From: an uncultured Eubacterium sp.
GTDB lineage: Bacteria > Bacillota > Clostridia > Lachnospirales > Lachnospiraceae
Assembly: GCA_910578975.1 (NCBI GenBank)
Contig: CAJTRZ010000003.1
Location: 183,542-247,541 of the forward strand
DNA: 64,000 nucleotides
Reading direction: 5' to 3'
The notes below the pieces were generated by a model that saw nothing but the letters and a program-made list of their open reading frames with translations, did no database searches and was not told the DNA's origin. A program made the position numbers and the translations under genes. This document shows positions 52,318 through 61,858 of this stretch, in pieces (the first letter of the stretch is position 1; every line of letters starts with the position of its first letter).

Positions 52318-52572
52318 TTATTTATTCCCTAAATACTTTTCTATACTATCTATTGCCTGTGTTTCATCTTTACCATCAGCGGAAATTTTCACTGTCTGCC
52401 CTGGAACAATACCTAATGCCATCATTCCCATAATACTTTTTGCATTCACTTTTTTCGTCTCAAACTCTACATAGATTCTGCTTTCAAACTGACTTGCAAC
52501 CTGAACACATTTTGCTACCGGGCTTGTTTCTGCTCCCTGCTTAATACCTATTGTTACATCCCTTGTTGTCAT
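52318..52572 (-). CDS. HPr/Crh-like protein with Glu15 in place of the phospho-histidine
   Basis: The 84-residue protein aligns with HPr over its whole length. The usual active-site stretch G-L-H-A-R-P is here GAETSP, with Glu at residue 15 instead of the phosphorylated His and Ser instead of Arg17. Ser46, the HprK target, is kept in NAKSIMGMMALGI. It cannot carry PTS phosphate on His15 and so resembles Crh, which has Gln there. The acidic Glu could mimic a phosphate. It lies 21 bases after whiA in the same order as yvcL-crh of Bacillus, in a block that also includes hprK, so a Crh-like role in carbon-catabolite control is likely. Confidence 0.85.
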   Translation of the reverse strand: MTTRDVTIGIKQGAETSPVAKCVQVASQFESRIYVEFETKKVNAKSIMGMMALGIVPGQTVKISADGKDETQAIDSIEKYLGNK

Positions 52573-52593
52573 TTAAACTTTTCCTCCTTAGGG

Positions 52594-53538
52594 TCATCCT
52601 CTTAAATCATCTGCAATCTGACAAATCTTTCTAAGCCTGTGGTTTACACCTGATTTTCCAAGAGGAGGTTCTAACCTCTCTCCTAATTCCTGCAATGATG
52701 CATCTGGATTTTCTATGCGTATCAATGCTATATCCTGTAATTTGGGTGGGAGATACTCGATACCTTTATTTTTTATAATATAATTAATATCCTCTATCTG
52801 CCTGACTGAAGTTGCTACAGTTTTCTTTATATTGGCTGTCTCGCAATTGACTTGTCTATTGTAATAATTACTCATACCCTTTAAGATACGAATATTCTCC
52901 ATTTCCATTAAAGAAACGTGGGCTTCCATTACGTTCAAAACGTCTACTATTCCTTCGCCTTCTTTTAGATATACCACATAACTACCTTTTCTGGCAACCA
53001 TTTTTCCTTCAATATTGAATTTTTTCAACAAATTTATCAGTTGTTCCGACTTTTTATTACTATTACATTTGATTTCCAAATGATAAGATTTGTTAGGATC
53101 ACTGATAGAACCTGCCGCCATAAAAGCTCCTCTTATAAAAGCACGTTTACAACAATCTTTCATAATTACGATATTATTTGTGATTGAAAAATTCTCTTCA
53201 ATATCTCCTGCATCATTCATTAATTTTGTCGCCTGCAAAATCTTAATTGCTTCCTGATTGTCCATTACAGTTAAAGTATATGTCTTTCCTATCCTTGAAT
53301 ATGCATTATCCCTTGTGGTAATTTCTGTGTCAATATGGAATGTCTTCCATAATAATATTCGTATTTTTTTTGCAGTAGGTTCTGTCTCTGTCCTCACACG
53401 AATGGCATAACAATTATTTTCATCAATCATTACACTTCCACACATAGAAATCAATGCTGCCAGCTCTGCAATTCTACAATGAACTGAATTATTAACATGG
53501 GCTGCCAGTTCATTTTTTACCTTACTTGAAAAACTCAT
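52594..53538 (-). CDS. whiA: WhiA sporulation/division regulator family protein
   Basis: The protein (314 residues from the ATG at 53538) starts MSFSSKVKNELA, has LAGLADLER-type homing-endonuclease-like segments (FIRGAFMAAGSISDPNKSYHLEI) and a C-terminal helix-turn-helix with DASLQELGERLEPPLGKSGVNHRLRKI. In Firmicutes WhiA is linked to division and chromosome segregation. It is 3-12 bases after rapZ, depending on the start. Confidence 0.92.
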   Translation of the reverse strand: MSFSSKVKNELAAHVNNSVHCRIAELAALISMCGSVMIDENNCYAIRVRTETEPTAKKIRILLWKTFHIDTEITTRDNAYSRIGKTYTLTVMDNQEAIKILQATKLMNDAGDIEENFSITNNIVIMKDCCKRAFIRGAFMAAGSISDPNKSYHLEIKCNSNKKSEQLINLLKKFNIEGKMVARKGSYVVYLKEGEGIVDVLNVMEAHVSLMEMENIRILKGMSNYYNRQVNCETANIKKTVATSVRQIEDINYIIKNKGIEYLPPKLQDIALIRIENPDASLQELGERLEPPLGKSGVNHRLRKICQIADDLRG

Positions 53539-53550
53539 AAAATCCACTTT

Positions 53551-54411
53551 CTATCTTAAAATATCTCTGTGAGCAATTCTTATGCCATAATTCGCATCTG
53601 ATTTGTTCAACTTCCTGTACAATTCATTTGCCACCGTCACCGACCTATGATGTCCGCCTGTACATCCAATCCCTATTACAAGCTGATTTTTTCCTTCATA
53701 TATGTAATTAGGAATTAAAAATTTTATCATATCAATCAATTTATTTAAAAACTCTGTGGAAACTTCAGACTTTAAAACAAAATCCCTGACCTCGTGCTGC
53801 TCTCCTGTCTTATGTTTTAAATCTGGTACATAATATGGATTTGGCAGAAAACGTACATCAAATACTAAATCACAATCTGCCGGCACTCCATATTTAAAAC
53901 CAAATGACAGAATTGTAACAAACAAATTTTTATAATCCTGATCCAACACAAATATTTTTTCTATCTCTGTTTTTAAATCACGGACCAGCAAATTACTTGT
54001 ATCAATGATATAATCCGCCTGCGTTCGCAAAAAGGCAAGCTTTTTCCGTTCTGCATTTATTCCATTTTCAACACTATCTGTCTCTCCCATTGGATGGCTT
54101 CTTCTCGTCTCTTTAAACCGTTTTATCAACGTACTATTACAACAATCTAAAAACAATATTTCATAGTTCTGCTCTTTCTTTTTTAATCCTGAAAGAACAT
54201 CTTGAATTTTATCCAGATTTTCACCACTCCGAATATCCACACCAATTGCCACTTTATTTTTCTCGCTCGTCTGCGCGAACAAAAGATCTGCAAAATTTTC
54301 AATTAAATCAACGGGCAGATTATCCACACAATAATATCCATTGTCCTCGAAAATTTTTAACGCCGTAATCTTTCCTGCACCAGACATTCCTGTGACAATA
54401 ACAAAACGCAT
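53551..54411 (-). CDS. rapZ: RapZ/YvcJ-family nucleotide-binding protein with an altered P-loop
   Basis: The 286-residue protein has the RapZ pattern: VTGMSGAGKITALKIFEDNGYYCVDNLP, LFLDCC, RFKETRRSHPM, DTSNLLVRDL, and a C-terminal GIGCTGGHHRSVTVANELY. The Walker A residue after Lys14 is Ile15 instead of the usual Ser or Thr, so the Mg-binding hydroxyl is missing at that place; Thr16 is next. RapZ proteins bind nucleotides and, in other bacteria, regulate cell-wall and sugar metabolism. It lies 9 bases after murB. Confidence 0.92.
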   Translation of the reverse strand: MRFVIVTGMSGAGKITALKIFEDNGYYCVDNLPVDLIENFADLLFAQTSEKNKVAIGVDIRSGENLDKIQDVLSGLKKKEQNYEILFLDCCNSTLIKRFKETRRSHPMGETDSVENGINAERKKLAFLRTQADYIIDTSNLLVRDLKTEIEKIFVLDQDYKNLFVTILSFGFKYGVPADCDLVFDVRFLPNPYYVPDLKHKTGEQHEVRDFVLKSEVSTEFLNKLIDMIKFLIPNYIYEGKNQLVIGIGCTGGHHRSVTVANELYRKLNKSDANYGIRIAHRDILR

Positions 54412-54420
54412 ATATCTCTC

Positions 54421-55311
54421 CTATATAATCTTCACTTCTGGTTCTAGTTCTACACCGAACTGTTCCTTTACTTTTTTCTGTACTTCACTTATAAGCTGTA
54501 AAACCTCTGTTGCTGTTGCATTATTATAATTAATAACAAACCCGCAGTGTTTCTCTGACACCATGGCTCCACCCACTGTATAACCCCGAAGTCCTGCATC
54601 CTCAATCAATTTTCCTGCAAAATATCCCTCCGGGCGCTTAAAGGTACTTCCGGCACTCGGATATTCCAAAGGCTGTTTTGATTTTCTCTTCTCCATAAGA
54701 ACGTGCATAATGCCACCAATTTCACCAGCACTCCCGATTTGAAGTCCAATACACATCTGTAATACTACCATGCCTTTTCTTGCTATTACACTCGTCCGAT
54801 AACCCAGTTCCAGATTTTCTGCTTCAATCTTTTGAACCTCACCATCATTATTCAACACTTTTACCCATTTAATAACATCCTTCATTTCTCCGCCATAAGC
54901 TCCCGCATTCATAACAACTGCTCCGCCTACATTTCCAGGTATCCCATGGGCAAACTCAAAACCTGCCAGATCGTTTTCGTACGCTGCCATTGCCACTGCT
55001 GACAACTTTGCTCCGGCATCTGCTACAATATCTTCACCAATCACATCAATACCGCTCATTCTGCTATTAATTTCAATAATAACACCCTGATAACCTTCAT
55101 CTCTTATCAAAATATTGCTGCCATTACCAATAACCATATATGGATAATCAAATTCTTTACATACTTTAATTACCTGAGTCAGTTCTTCCACACTTCCCGG
55201 TACAACATAAAATTCTGCTATTCCACCACACCGAAATGTACAATGCTTTGCCATTGACTCATTTTGTTTTATATAATCTTCTCCAACAATACTTTTTAAC
55301 TTTTCAAACAC
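54421..55311 (-). CDS. murB: UDP-N-acetylenolpyruvoylglucosamine reductase
   Basis: The 296-residue flavoenzyme has the FAD-binding YMVIGNGSNILIRDEGYQGVII, the middle GFEFAHGIPGNVGGAVVMNAGAYGGEM with the catalytic region, and PSAGSTFKRPEGYFAGKLIEDAGLRG with the Ser of type IIa enzymes. It makes UDP-MurNAc for peptidoglycan. It is 29 bases after the glucokinase gene. Confidence 0.95.
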   Translation of the reverse strand: MFEKLKSIVGEDYIKQNESMAKHCTFRCGGIAEFYVVPGSVEELTQVIKVCKEFDYPYMVIGNGSNILIRDEGYQGVIIEINSRMSGIDVIGEDIVADAGAKLSAVAMAAYENDLAGFEFAHGIPGNVGGAVVMNAGAYGGEMKDVIKWVKVLNNDGEVQKIEAENLELGYRTSVIARKGMVVLQMCIGLQIGSAGEIGGIMHVLMEKRKSKQPLEYPSAGSTFKRPEGYFAGKLIEDAGLRGYTVGGAMVSEKHCGFVINYNNATATEVLQLISEVQKKVKEQFGVELEPEVKII

Positions 55312-55340
55312 GATATTTACACACTCACTTTCACCACAAA

Positions 55341-56285
55341 CTATCTGACAACCAACGCTGCCGCACCATACATTCCTGCATCATTTCCAAGCTCAGCCAG
55401 ATGCACTGCTGCATCCCCGCAGGCAGTAAAACATGTTTCTCTATATGTATTTTTGACTGCATCAATTAAATATTGTCCTGCTTTGCTGACTCCTCCGCCA
55501 ATAATGAATGCTTCCGGATTAATTGTCGCTGCAATATGGGACATTGCCTTTCCAAGATAACCACCCATCTGACGGACTACCTCTTCTGCTCCTGCATCCC
55601 CTTCTTTTGCTAAATCAAAAACATCTTTTGCTGTAATATCATTTCCATAATCTGTCATCTTTGTTTCTTTATTACTTGCAGCCATATATCTCTTAGCCAG
55701 TCTTACTACACCAGTAGCCGAAGCATATTGTTCAAGACAACCTTTTCTTCCGCATCCACAGATTTCGGTTTCTTCGTCATTCATATGCATATGTCCGATT
55801 TCTCCTGCTCCGCCATTATATCCGGTCAAAATGTTATTATTAATAATAACTCCGCCGCCAACACCGGTACCCAATGTAATCATAACAATGTCATGATAAT
55901 TTTTTCCGCCGCCTTTCCAATTTTCTCCAAGAGCTGCTACGTTGGCATCATTTCCTGCTTTCACCTTGATTCCATGGAACATTTCTGATAACTGTTGTGC
56001 CACATTAAAAGTTCCCCAGCCAAGATTTACACATTGAAGAACCGTACCATCTGCAAGTACCGGTCCCGGAAGACCAATTCCGATACCCTCTATCTCATCC
56101 AGACTGATTCCCTCTTTCACCAGTTTACCTTCTAATGCCTCGCATATATCTCCCAATATTGCCTCTCCAAAATTCTCTGTGTTGGTCTTAATCTCCCATT
56201 TATCCAACATAGTACCACTCGTTTCAAAAAAACCGATTTTAATTGTAGTTCCTCCTACATCTACTCCAAAACAATACTTCTTCAC
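55341..56285 (-). CDS. glkA: ROK-family glucokinase
   Basis: The 314-residue protein starts FGVDVGGTTIKIGFFE, the phosphate-binding loop, and has GNDANVAALGE, LGTGVGGGVIINN and the ROK zinc motif ICGCGRKGCLEQYAS. It phosphorylates glucose with ATP. Position between hprK and murB links sugar supply, catabolite control and wall synthesis. Confidence 0.92.
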   Translation of the reverse strand: MKKYCFGVDVGGTTIKIGFFETSGTMLDKWEIKTNTENFGEAILGDICEALEGKLVKEGISLDEIEGIGIGLPGPVLADGTVLQCVNLGWGTFNVAQQLSEMFHGIKVKAGNDANVAALGENWKGGGKNYHDIVMITLGTGVGGGVIINNNILTGYNGGAGEIGHMHMNDEETEICGCGRKGCLEQYASATGVVRLAKRYMAASNKETKMTDYGNDITAKDVFDLAKEGDAGAEEVVRQMGGYLGKAMSHIAATINPEAFIIGGGVSKAGQYLIDAVKNTYRETCFTACGDAAVHLAELGNDAGMYGAAALVVR

Positions 56286-56340
56286 AATACTTCCTCCACT
56301 TTCTTATTTTATTTCTTTTTCTCATTCTTTGTTTTTCTTA

Positions 56341-57276
56341 TTATTCATTTTCACCCATCATATTTTTCTGCACTCTGTTATATAATTCTACAGCTGCATT
56401 ATATCCCATTCGTTTTTGTCTATGGTTTACGGCTGCTGCCTCAACAATAACAGCCAGGTTTCGTCCTGGTCTGATAGGGATTTTATGACATACAACCTTA
56501 TTTCCCAAAAACTCTGTATACCTTTCTTCTAAGCACATCCGGTCATATTCTTTGTCTCTGCTCCATTCCTCTAACTGAATAACCATATCTATACTGGCAG
56601 AATCTAAAATGCTCTCAACTCCAAACAGTGCTTTTACATCAATGATTCCAATTCCACGCAGCTCAATAAAATGCTTTGTTATAGCCGGAGATGTTCCAAT
56701 CAGTGTCTCATCACTCACGCGTCTGATTTCTACAACATCATCTGTTACCAAACGATGACCACGTTTAATTAGTTCCAAGGCAGCCTCGCTCTTTCCAATG
56801 CCGCTCTCTCCCATAATCAAAACGCCCTCTCCATAAACGTCAACCAACACTCCGTGTCTGGTAATGCAGGGAGCAAGCTCCACATTCAGCCAGCGGGATA
56901 ACTCTGCATTAAAGCTTGATGTAGCAGTGTCCGTAGACATAATTGGCACTCCATACTTTAATCCTGCTGAAATCAAATCGTCATCCGGTTTATTTCCTCT
57001 ACAAAGAATAAGACATGGAATTCCACTGCTCATTAACTTTTCATAAACCCACTGCCTGTTCTGCCTTTGCATATTATCTAGAAATGCACATTCAACATTT
57101 CCTATAATCTGAACTCTTTCTTTATCAAAATGCTCAAAAAAGCCCGCCAGCTGCAACGCTGGTCTGTTTACTTCTGGAATAATAATTTTAACTTCGTCTG
57201 TATTAATCTCTGGCGTATGGTTTACTAATCCATAGTTGTCTACTACCTTTGTAAAAGGAATAAAAATATCAGACAT
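56341..57276 (-). CDS. hprK: HPr(Ser) kinase/phosphorylase
   Basis: The 311-residue protein has the N-terminal domain, the Walker A VLIMGESGIGKSEAALELI, HRLVTDDVVEI, and the HprK signature IELRGIGIIDVKALFG. It phosphorylates and dephosphorylates Ser46 of HPr and Crh in response to fructose-1,6-bisphosphate. The likely targets include the HPr-like protein of this same block. Confidence 0.95.
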   Translation of the reverse strand: MSDIFIPFTKVVDNYGLVNHTPEINTDEVKIIIPEVNRPALQLAGFFEHFDKERVQIIGNVECAFLDNMQRQNRQWVYEKLMSSGIPCLILCRGNKPDDDLISAGLKYGVPIMSTDTATSSFNAELSRWLNVELAPCITRHGVLVDVYGEGVLIMGESGIGKSEAALELIKRGHRLVTDDVVEIRRVSDETLIGTSPAITKHFIELRGIGIIDVKALFGVESILDSASIDMVIQLEEWSRDKEYDRMCLEERYTEFLGNKVVCHKIPIRPGRNLAVIVEAAAVNHRQKRMGYNAAVELYNRVQKNMMGENE

Positions 57277-57331
57277 TTGCTACCTCCTTACTGTATGCAT
57301 CACGTTGCCTAATTCTATCTCACTTATTCTA

Positions 57332-59263
57332 TCATCTGTGAAAATATTTGTATATATCTTTTGCCACTTTCTCTGTGACAGAATTTACCTTCACCAGCTC
57401 TTCAACATCAGCTTTCCTTATAACTTCAATAGATTTAAAATGCCGCATTAAAGCTTTTCTTCTGGATGGTCCTACCCCTGGTATATCGTCAAGTACTGAC
57501 TTCACTTCTTTTTTTCCTCTGAGACTTCTATGATACTCAATCGCAAATCTATGAGTTTCATCCTGTATCCTGGTAATCAGCTTAAACCCTTCTGAATGCG
57601 TATTGATAGGTATTTCCTCGTTATTATAGTATAAACCTCTGGTACTATGATGGTCATCTTTTACCATGCCACAGACAGGAATATTTATTCCAAGTTCTTC
57701 AAGAACTTTCAAGGCCACATTTACCTGTCCTTTTCCTCCATCCATCATAATAATATCCGGAAACTTGCTGAAACTTCCCAACTCATAGTCTCCATCTTCC
57801 ATATCTAGTTTCTTTCTCTCTTCCAGTCCATGTCTGAATCTTCTCGTAAGAACCTCTTCCATGCTGGCATAATCATCCGGACCCTGCACCGTTTTAATTT
57901 TAAACTTACGATAATTATTTCGTTTCGGTTTTCCATCTTCATATACAATCATAGATGCTACTGATTCATAACCATTGGTATTTGATATATCATAAGACTC
58001 CATTCGATGAATTCCATCAACCCCAATCAACTCTTCTATCTCATGAACTGCACCGATTGTCTTCTTTTGCTCTCTGCGGTATTTTTCTTTGTTCTGCTCT
58101 AATAAGTTTCTGGCATTCTTAGCTGCCAGTTCCACTAGTTTCTCTTTACTTCCTTTTTTAGGATGAACAATTTTTACTGTATAATTCTGGTTTCTGCTAA
58201 GCATTTGTGACAATAATTCCGGTTCCTCCACCTCTTCCTGCACTAATAACTGATGTGGAATAAATGGTGTTCCAATATAATACTGTTTAATAAAGCTAGT
58301 AATAATATCTGTTCCTGTATCTCCTGGTGCTGTTGTAAGATAGAAATGGTCTCTTCCTATCAATTTTCCATTTCTGACAAAAAAAATCTGTACCACAGCA
58401 TCGTTACCTTCCTCTGCATAAGCAATTATATCTCTGTCCTCGAACTTATGTGATGTAATTTTCTGATTACCCGCAACGTGATGAATACTATTAATTAAAT
58501 CTCTGTATTCCATTGCTTTCTCAAAATCCATCTGTGCTGAGGCATCTTTCATTTTTGCTTCCAGTTCTTTTATGGTTTCTTTATAATTCCCTTCTAAAAA
58601 CCTGACCGCCTTAACAATATTTTCTCTATACTCATCCTTGCTGATATATCCCTGACAAGCTCCATCACATCTTCCCATATGATAATAAAGACATGGTCTG
58701 CCATTAACTGTTGGAGCTTCCTTTTTTTGTTCCTCAAAAGAAAGTTCCTCTTTCCCGGAAATCATATTCCTCTCTTCCTTTACAACAATGGATTTCCTGC
58801 AATTTCTTACCTTAAACATCTTCTGCAGCAGTTCAATCGTATCCCTTACTGCCATGCCACTCGTAAATGGTCCAAAATATTTATTACCATCTTTCTTCAT
58901 AGAACGGGCAATCACAATTCTCGGATAATCCTCACTAATTGTCACCATTACATAAGGATAACTCTTATCATCCATCAGCATTGTATTATATTTAGGACGG
59001 TATTCCTTTATAAGATTGCACTCCAAAATCAGAGCTTCCAGCTCCGAGTCTGTCAAAATATATTCAAATCTGCAAACATTAGATACCATTGACTGAATTT
59101 TGAGACTTTTCTTAGTACCTTGCCTGAAATAAGAACTTACACGTCTTTTTAAATTAACGGCCTTTCCTACGTATATGATATCATCATGATTGTCATGCAT
59201 TAAATATACCCCTGGTGTCTGGGGCATTTTTTTTAGTTCCTCTGAAAAATTAAAATTACTCAT
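57332..59263 (-). CDS. uvrC: Excinuclease ABC subunit C
   Basis: The 643-residue protein has an N-terminal GIY-YIG nuclease (PGVYLMHDNHDDIIYVGKAVNLKRR), a UVR helical pair near residues 210-260, the RNase-H-like nuclease (ISNTNGYESVASMIVYEDG, PDIIMMDGGKGQVN), and helix-hairpin-helix motifs at the C-terminus (LDDIPGVGPSRRKALMRHF). It makes both nicks in nucleotide excision repair. It precedes hprK with a 55-base gap. Confidence 0.95.
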   Translation of the reverse strand: MSNFNFSEELKKMPQTPGVYLMHDNHDDIIYVGKAVNLKRRVSSYFRQGTKKSLKIQSMVSNVCRFEYILTDSELEALILECNLIKEYRPKYNTMLMDDKSYPYVMVTISEDYPRIVIARSMKKDGNKYFGPFTSGMAVRDTIELLQKMFKVRNCRKSIVVKEERNMISGKEELSFEEQKKEAPTVNGRPCLYYHMGRCDGACQGYISKDEYRENIVKAVRFLEGNYKETIKELEAKMKDASAQMDFEKAMEYRDLINSIHHVAGNQKITSHKFEDRDIIAYAEEGNDAVVQIFFVRNGKLIGRDHFYLTTAPGDTGTDIITSFIKQYYIGTPFIPHQLLVQEEVEEPELLSQMLSRNQNYTVKIVHPKKGSKEKLVELAAKNARNLLEQNKEKYRREQKKTIGAVHEIEELIGVDGIHRMESYDISNTNGYESVASMIVYEDGKPKRNNYRKFKIKTVQGPDDYASMEEVLTRRFRHGLEERKKLDMEDGDYELGSFSKFPDIIMMDGGKGQVNVALKVLEELGINIPVCGMVKDDHHSTRGLYYNNEEIPINTHSEGFKLITRIQDETHRFAIEYHRSLRGKKEVKSVLDDIPGVGPSRRKALMRHFKSIEVIRKADVEELVKVNSVTEKVAKDIYKYFHR

Positions 59264-59327
59264 AATGTTATTATATCATTTATTTAACAAAATTTAAAAA
59301 CGAAAGTGAATCTTTTTGTAAAAAAGT

Positions 59328-59364
59328 AAAAAAGCTCAGAGAGATATTCCTCCTGAGCTTTTTT
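59328..59364. terminator. Intrinsic terminator, bidirectional
   Basis: AAAAAGCTCAG and CTGAGCTTTTTT pair around AGAGATATTCCTC. The T-run is good on both strands. It isolates uvrC from ftsH. Confidence 0.8.
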
Positions 59365-59612
59365 GTTTTTCATGTTTGTTTTTCATTCTCAACCTAGTTT
59401 TGATTGTTCTTTGCTTTTTGCTTTCTCTTTTGACTCATAACCGCCCTTTCTATATATTATATTAAGCATTTCTTATTATGCGAAACAAATTCAAATAATA
59501 ATCCACACAATGATAGATAATATCACACTATTATATGTAATCATACAAAATATGAAATAATATATATTTTATAAATAAAATGTGTAAAAAACATTAAAAT
59601 ATAACAATTTCA

Positions 59613-59648
59613 GCAAAAAAAACCGACTGGATTTCTCCCGCCGGTTTA
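59613..59648 (-). terminator. Terminator of ftsH
   Basis: On the minus strand AAACCGGC and AGTCGGTTT form an imperfect stem followed by TTTTT. Confidence 0.75.
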
Positions 59649-59668
59649 TAAACAATTACACTTATACA

Positions 59669-61585
59669 TTATTCATCTTCTGTTGAGAAATCTTCCTTCT
59701 CATTTTCAATCTTTTCCTCTTTACCACACTGATTGAAAATTTCCATAAATTCTTTGCCCGTAATCGTTTCTTTGTCATATAAAAACTCTGCAATCTTATC
59801 TAACTTATCACGATTTTCCTGAAGTAATTGTTTTGCCGTCTCATATTTTTCTTTCAATAAAACTTTTACTTCTTCTTCAATTTCTGTTGCAGTCTTATCG
59901 CTACAGTTAAGTTGTGAATGTCCCCCAAGATAAGGATCACTTATTTTCTCTAAACTCATAAGTCCAAACTTTTCAGACATACCATACTGAGCAATCATAG
60001 AGCGTGCAATATTTGTAGCTTTTTCCATATCATTGGATGCACCCGTGGTAATGGAATGAAATACAATCTCCTCTGATGCACGGCCCGCCAATAAAGTAAC
60101 AAGCTCTGCATCTAGTTCATCTTTAGACATCAGATATTTTTCTTTTTCTGGTGCCTGAATAACATAACCTAGGCTTCCCATTGTTCTTGGAACAATCGTG
60201 ATTTTTTGTACAGGCTCTGCATGTTTCTGAATGGCTGCAACCAATGCGTGACCTACCTCATGAAAAGCTACAATTTTCTTTTCTTCTTTGCTGAGGATTC
60301 TGTCTTTCTTTTCTTTGCCAGCGATTACAACTTCCACTGCTTCCATCAAATCATCCTGGGAAATTGCCTTTCTACCGCATTTTACAGCATTTATGGCGGC
60401 TTCATTTACCATATTTGCCAAGTCTGAACCTACTGCACCACTGGTCATGTTGGCAATAGCTTCTAAATCTACTGTTTCATCCAACTTGACATCTTTGGAA
60501 TGAACCTTCAAAGTCTCTAATCTACCTTTAAAATCCGGTGTGTCTACAATGACTCTTCTATCAAATCTTCCCGGTCTGAGCAATGCCGGATCCAATACTT
60601 CCGGCCTGTTCGTTGCAGCCAGTATCATGATTCCCTTTGAGGAATCAAAGCCATCCATCTCTGCCAATAAGGCATTCAAAGTCTGCTCTCTCTCATCATT
60701 GCCGCCGCCATATCTGGAATCACGGCTTTTACCAATAGAATCTATCTCATCTATAAATACAATACATGGTGCATTTTCTTCCGCCTGTTTAAATAAGTCT
60801 CTTACTCGGGAAGCTCCTACACCTACAAACATTTCTACAAAATCCGAACCGGATAATGAGAAAAATGGCACTTTCGCCTCTCCTGCCACTGCTTTTGCCA
60901 GTAAAGTTTTACCTGTTCCCGGAGGTCCTACTAACAATGCTCCTTTTGGAAGTTTTGCACCTATTGCTGTATATTTTCCGGGATTGTGAAGAAAATCCAC
61001 CATCTCCACTACCGATTCCTTTGCCTCTTCCTGACCTGCGACATCCTTAAAAGTTACTCCTGTTTCTTTCTGAATATATACCTTGGCGTTGGACTTTCCT
61101 ACGCCAAACACTCCACCACCTTTTCCTCCGGTAGCTTTCTTCATAATAAACATCATTAACAGCCAAAATACTACAAGCGGTAATATCCATTGCAATAAAA
61201 TAAATAATATGCTGGTTGATGTACTAGCCTGCTCAGCCTTAAATGTTACACCTGCATATTTATTTTTTAAATCATTGATTAATTCCGGATCATCTAATTG
61301 TGTAGTCCAATAAGTAGTTTTTAATAAATTTCTACCATCTTCTTTTGGTACTATATATATCTTATTAGAATCGAATGTTACACTCTCTACTCTATTCTCA
61401 TCTAACAATCCTATGAATTGATTATATGTTATCTCTTGTTTTGTCATTGAATCAAACAGATATGAGCTCATTGTTGTAAATAATAAAGCTGCAATCAGTG
61501 CAACTACAATAGTAACAATACGATTTCTCTTTTGGTTATCCTGCTCCCCGTTATTTCCTGGGGCTTTATTTCTGTTGTTTTCCAT
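59669..61585 (-). CDS. ftsH: ATP-dependent zinc metalloprotease FtsH
   Basis: The 638-residue protein has two N-terminal membrane helices (about 25-45 and 125-145). Its AAA module has Walker A GPPGTGKTL and Walker B CIVFIDEIDSIG, the second region of homology is ATNRPEVLDPALLRPGRFDRR, and the zinc site is HEVGHALVAA. It degrades membrane and regulatory proteins. It is divergent from pyrG. Confidence 0.96.
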   Translation of the reverse strand: MENNRNKAPGNNGEQDNQKRNRIVTIVVALIAALLFTTMSSYLFDSMTKQEITYNQFIGLLDENRVESVTFDSNKIYIVPKEDGRNLLKTTYWTTQLDDPELINDLKNKYAGVTFKAEQASTSTSILFILLQWILPLVVFWLLMMFIMKKATGGKGGGVFGVGKSNAKVYIQKETGVTFKDVAGQEEAKESVVEMVDFLHNPGKYTAIGAKLPKGALLVGPPGTGKTLLAKAVAGEAKVPFFSLSGSDFVEMFVGVGASRVRDLFKQAEENAPCIVFIDEIDSIGKSRDSRYGGGNDEREQTLNALLAEMDGFDSSKGIMILAATNRPEVLDPALLRPGRFDRRVIVDTPDFKGRLETLKVHSKDVKLDETVDLEAIANMTSGAVGSDLANMVNEAAINAVKCGRKAISQDDLMEAVEVVIAGKEKKDRILSKEEKKIVAFHEVGHALVAAIQKHAEPVQKITIVPRTMGSLGYVIQAPEKEKYLMSKDELDAELVTLLAGRASEEIVFHSITTGASNDMEKATNIARSMIAQYGMSEKFGLMSLEKISDPYLGGHSQLNCSDKTATEIEEEVKVLLKEKYETAKQLLQENRDKLDKIAEFLYDKETITGKEFMEIFNQCGKEEKIENEKEDFSTEDE

Positions 61586-61858
61586 TGTCTTTCCTTTCTG
61601 CTGTTATATTTAACACTGAAATATTTCTTACTCTTAACAATATGTTAAATGTTTTTTATATTATACCTTAACAATATAACATATCATGGGCTTTTAATGT
61701 TAAAAATTGGTGAACATTTCTTTAATTTTTAATAATTTTTATTTTATTCTGGCAATCAAAACTCTATGGTAGTAAACTGTTAAAGTATTTGTAATTAGTA
61801 AAAAATACAAATATATGATTGAAAATTTATGTTAGTACATTATTAGGAGGAAAATTAA

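Larger units (their letters stand above)
59264..59668. other. Gene-free region between uvrC and ftsH
   Basis: No gene is seen. It contains two intrinsic terminators (59328-59364 and 59613-59648) and AT-rich DNA that should include the uvrC promoter, though no clear consensus is visible. Confidence 0.6.

Noticed and set aside
61586..61858. A CTP-sensing attenuator before pyrG
   Set aside because: I could not find a G-run start with a following intrinsic terminator in the leader; only AT-rich DNA is visible.
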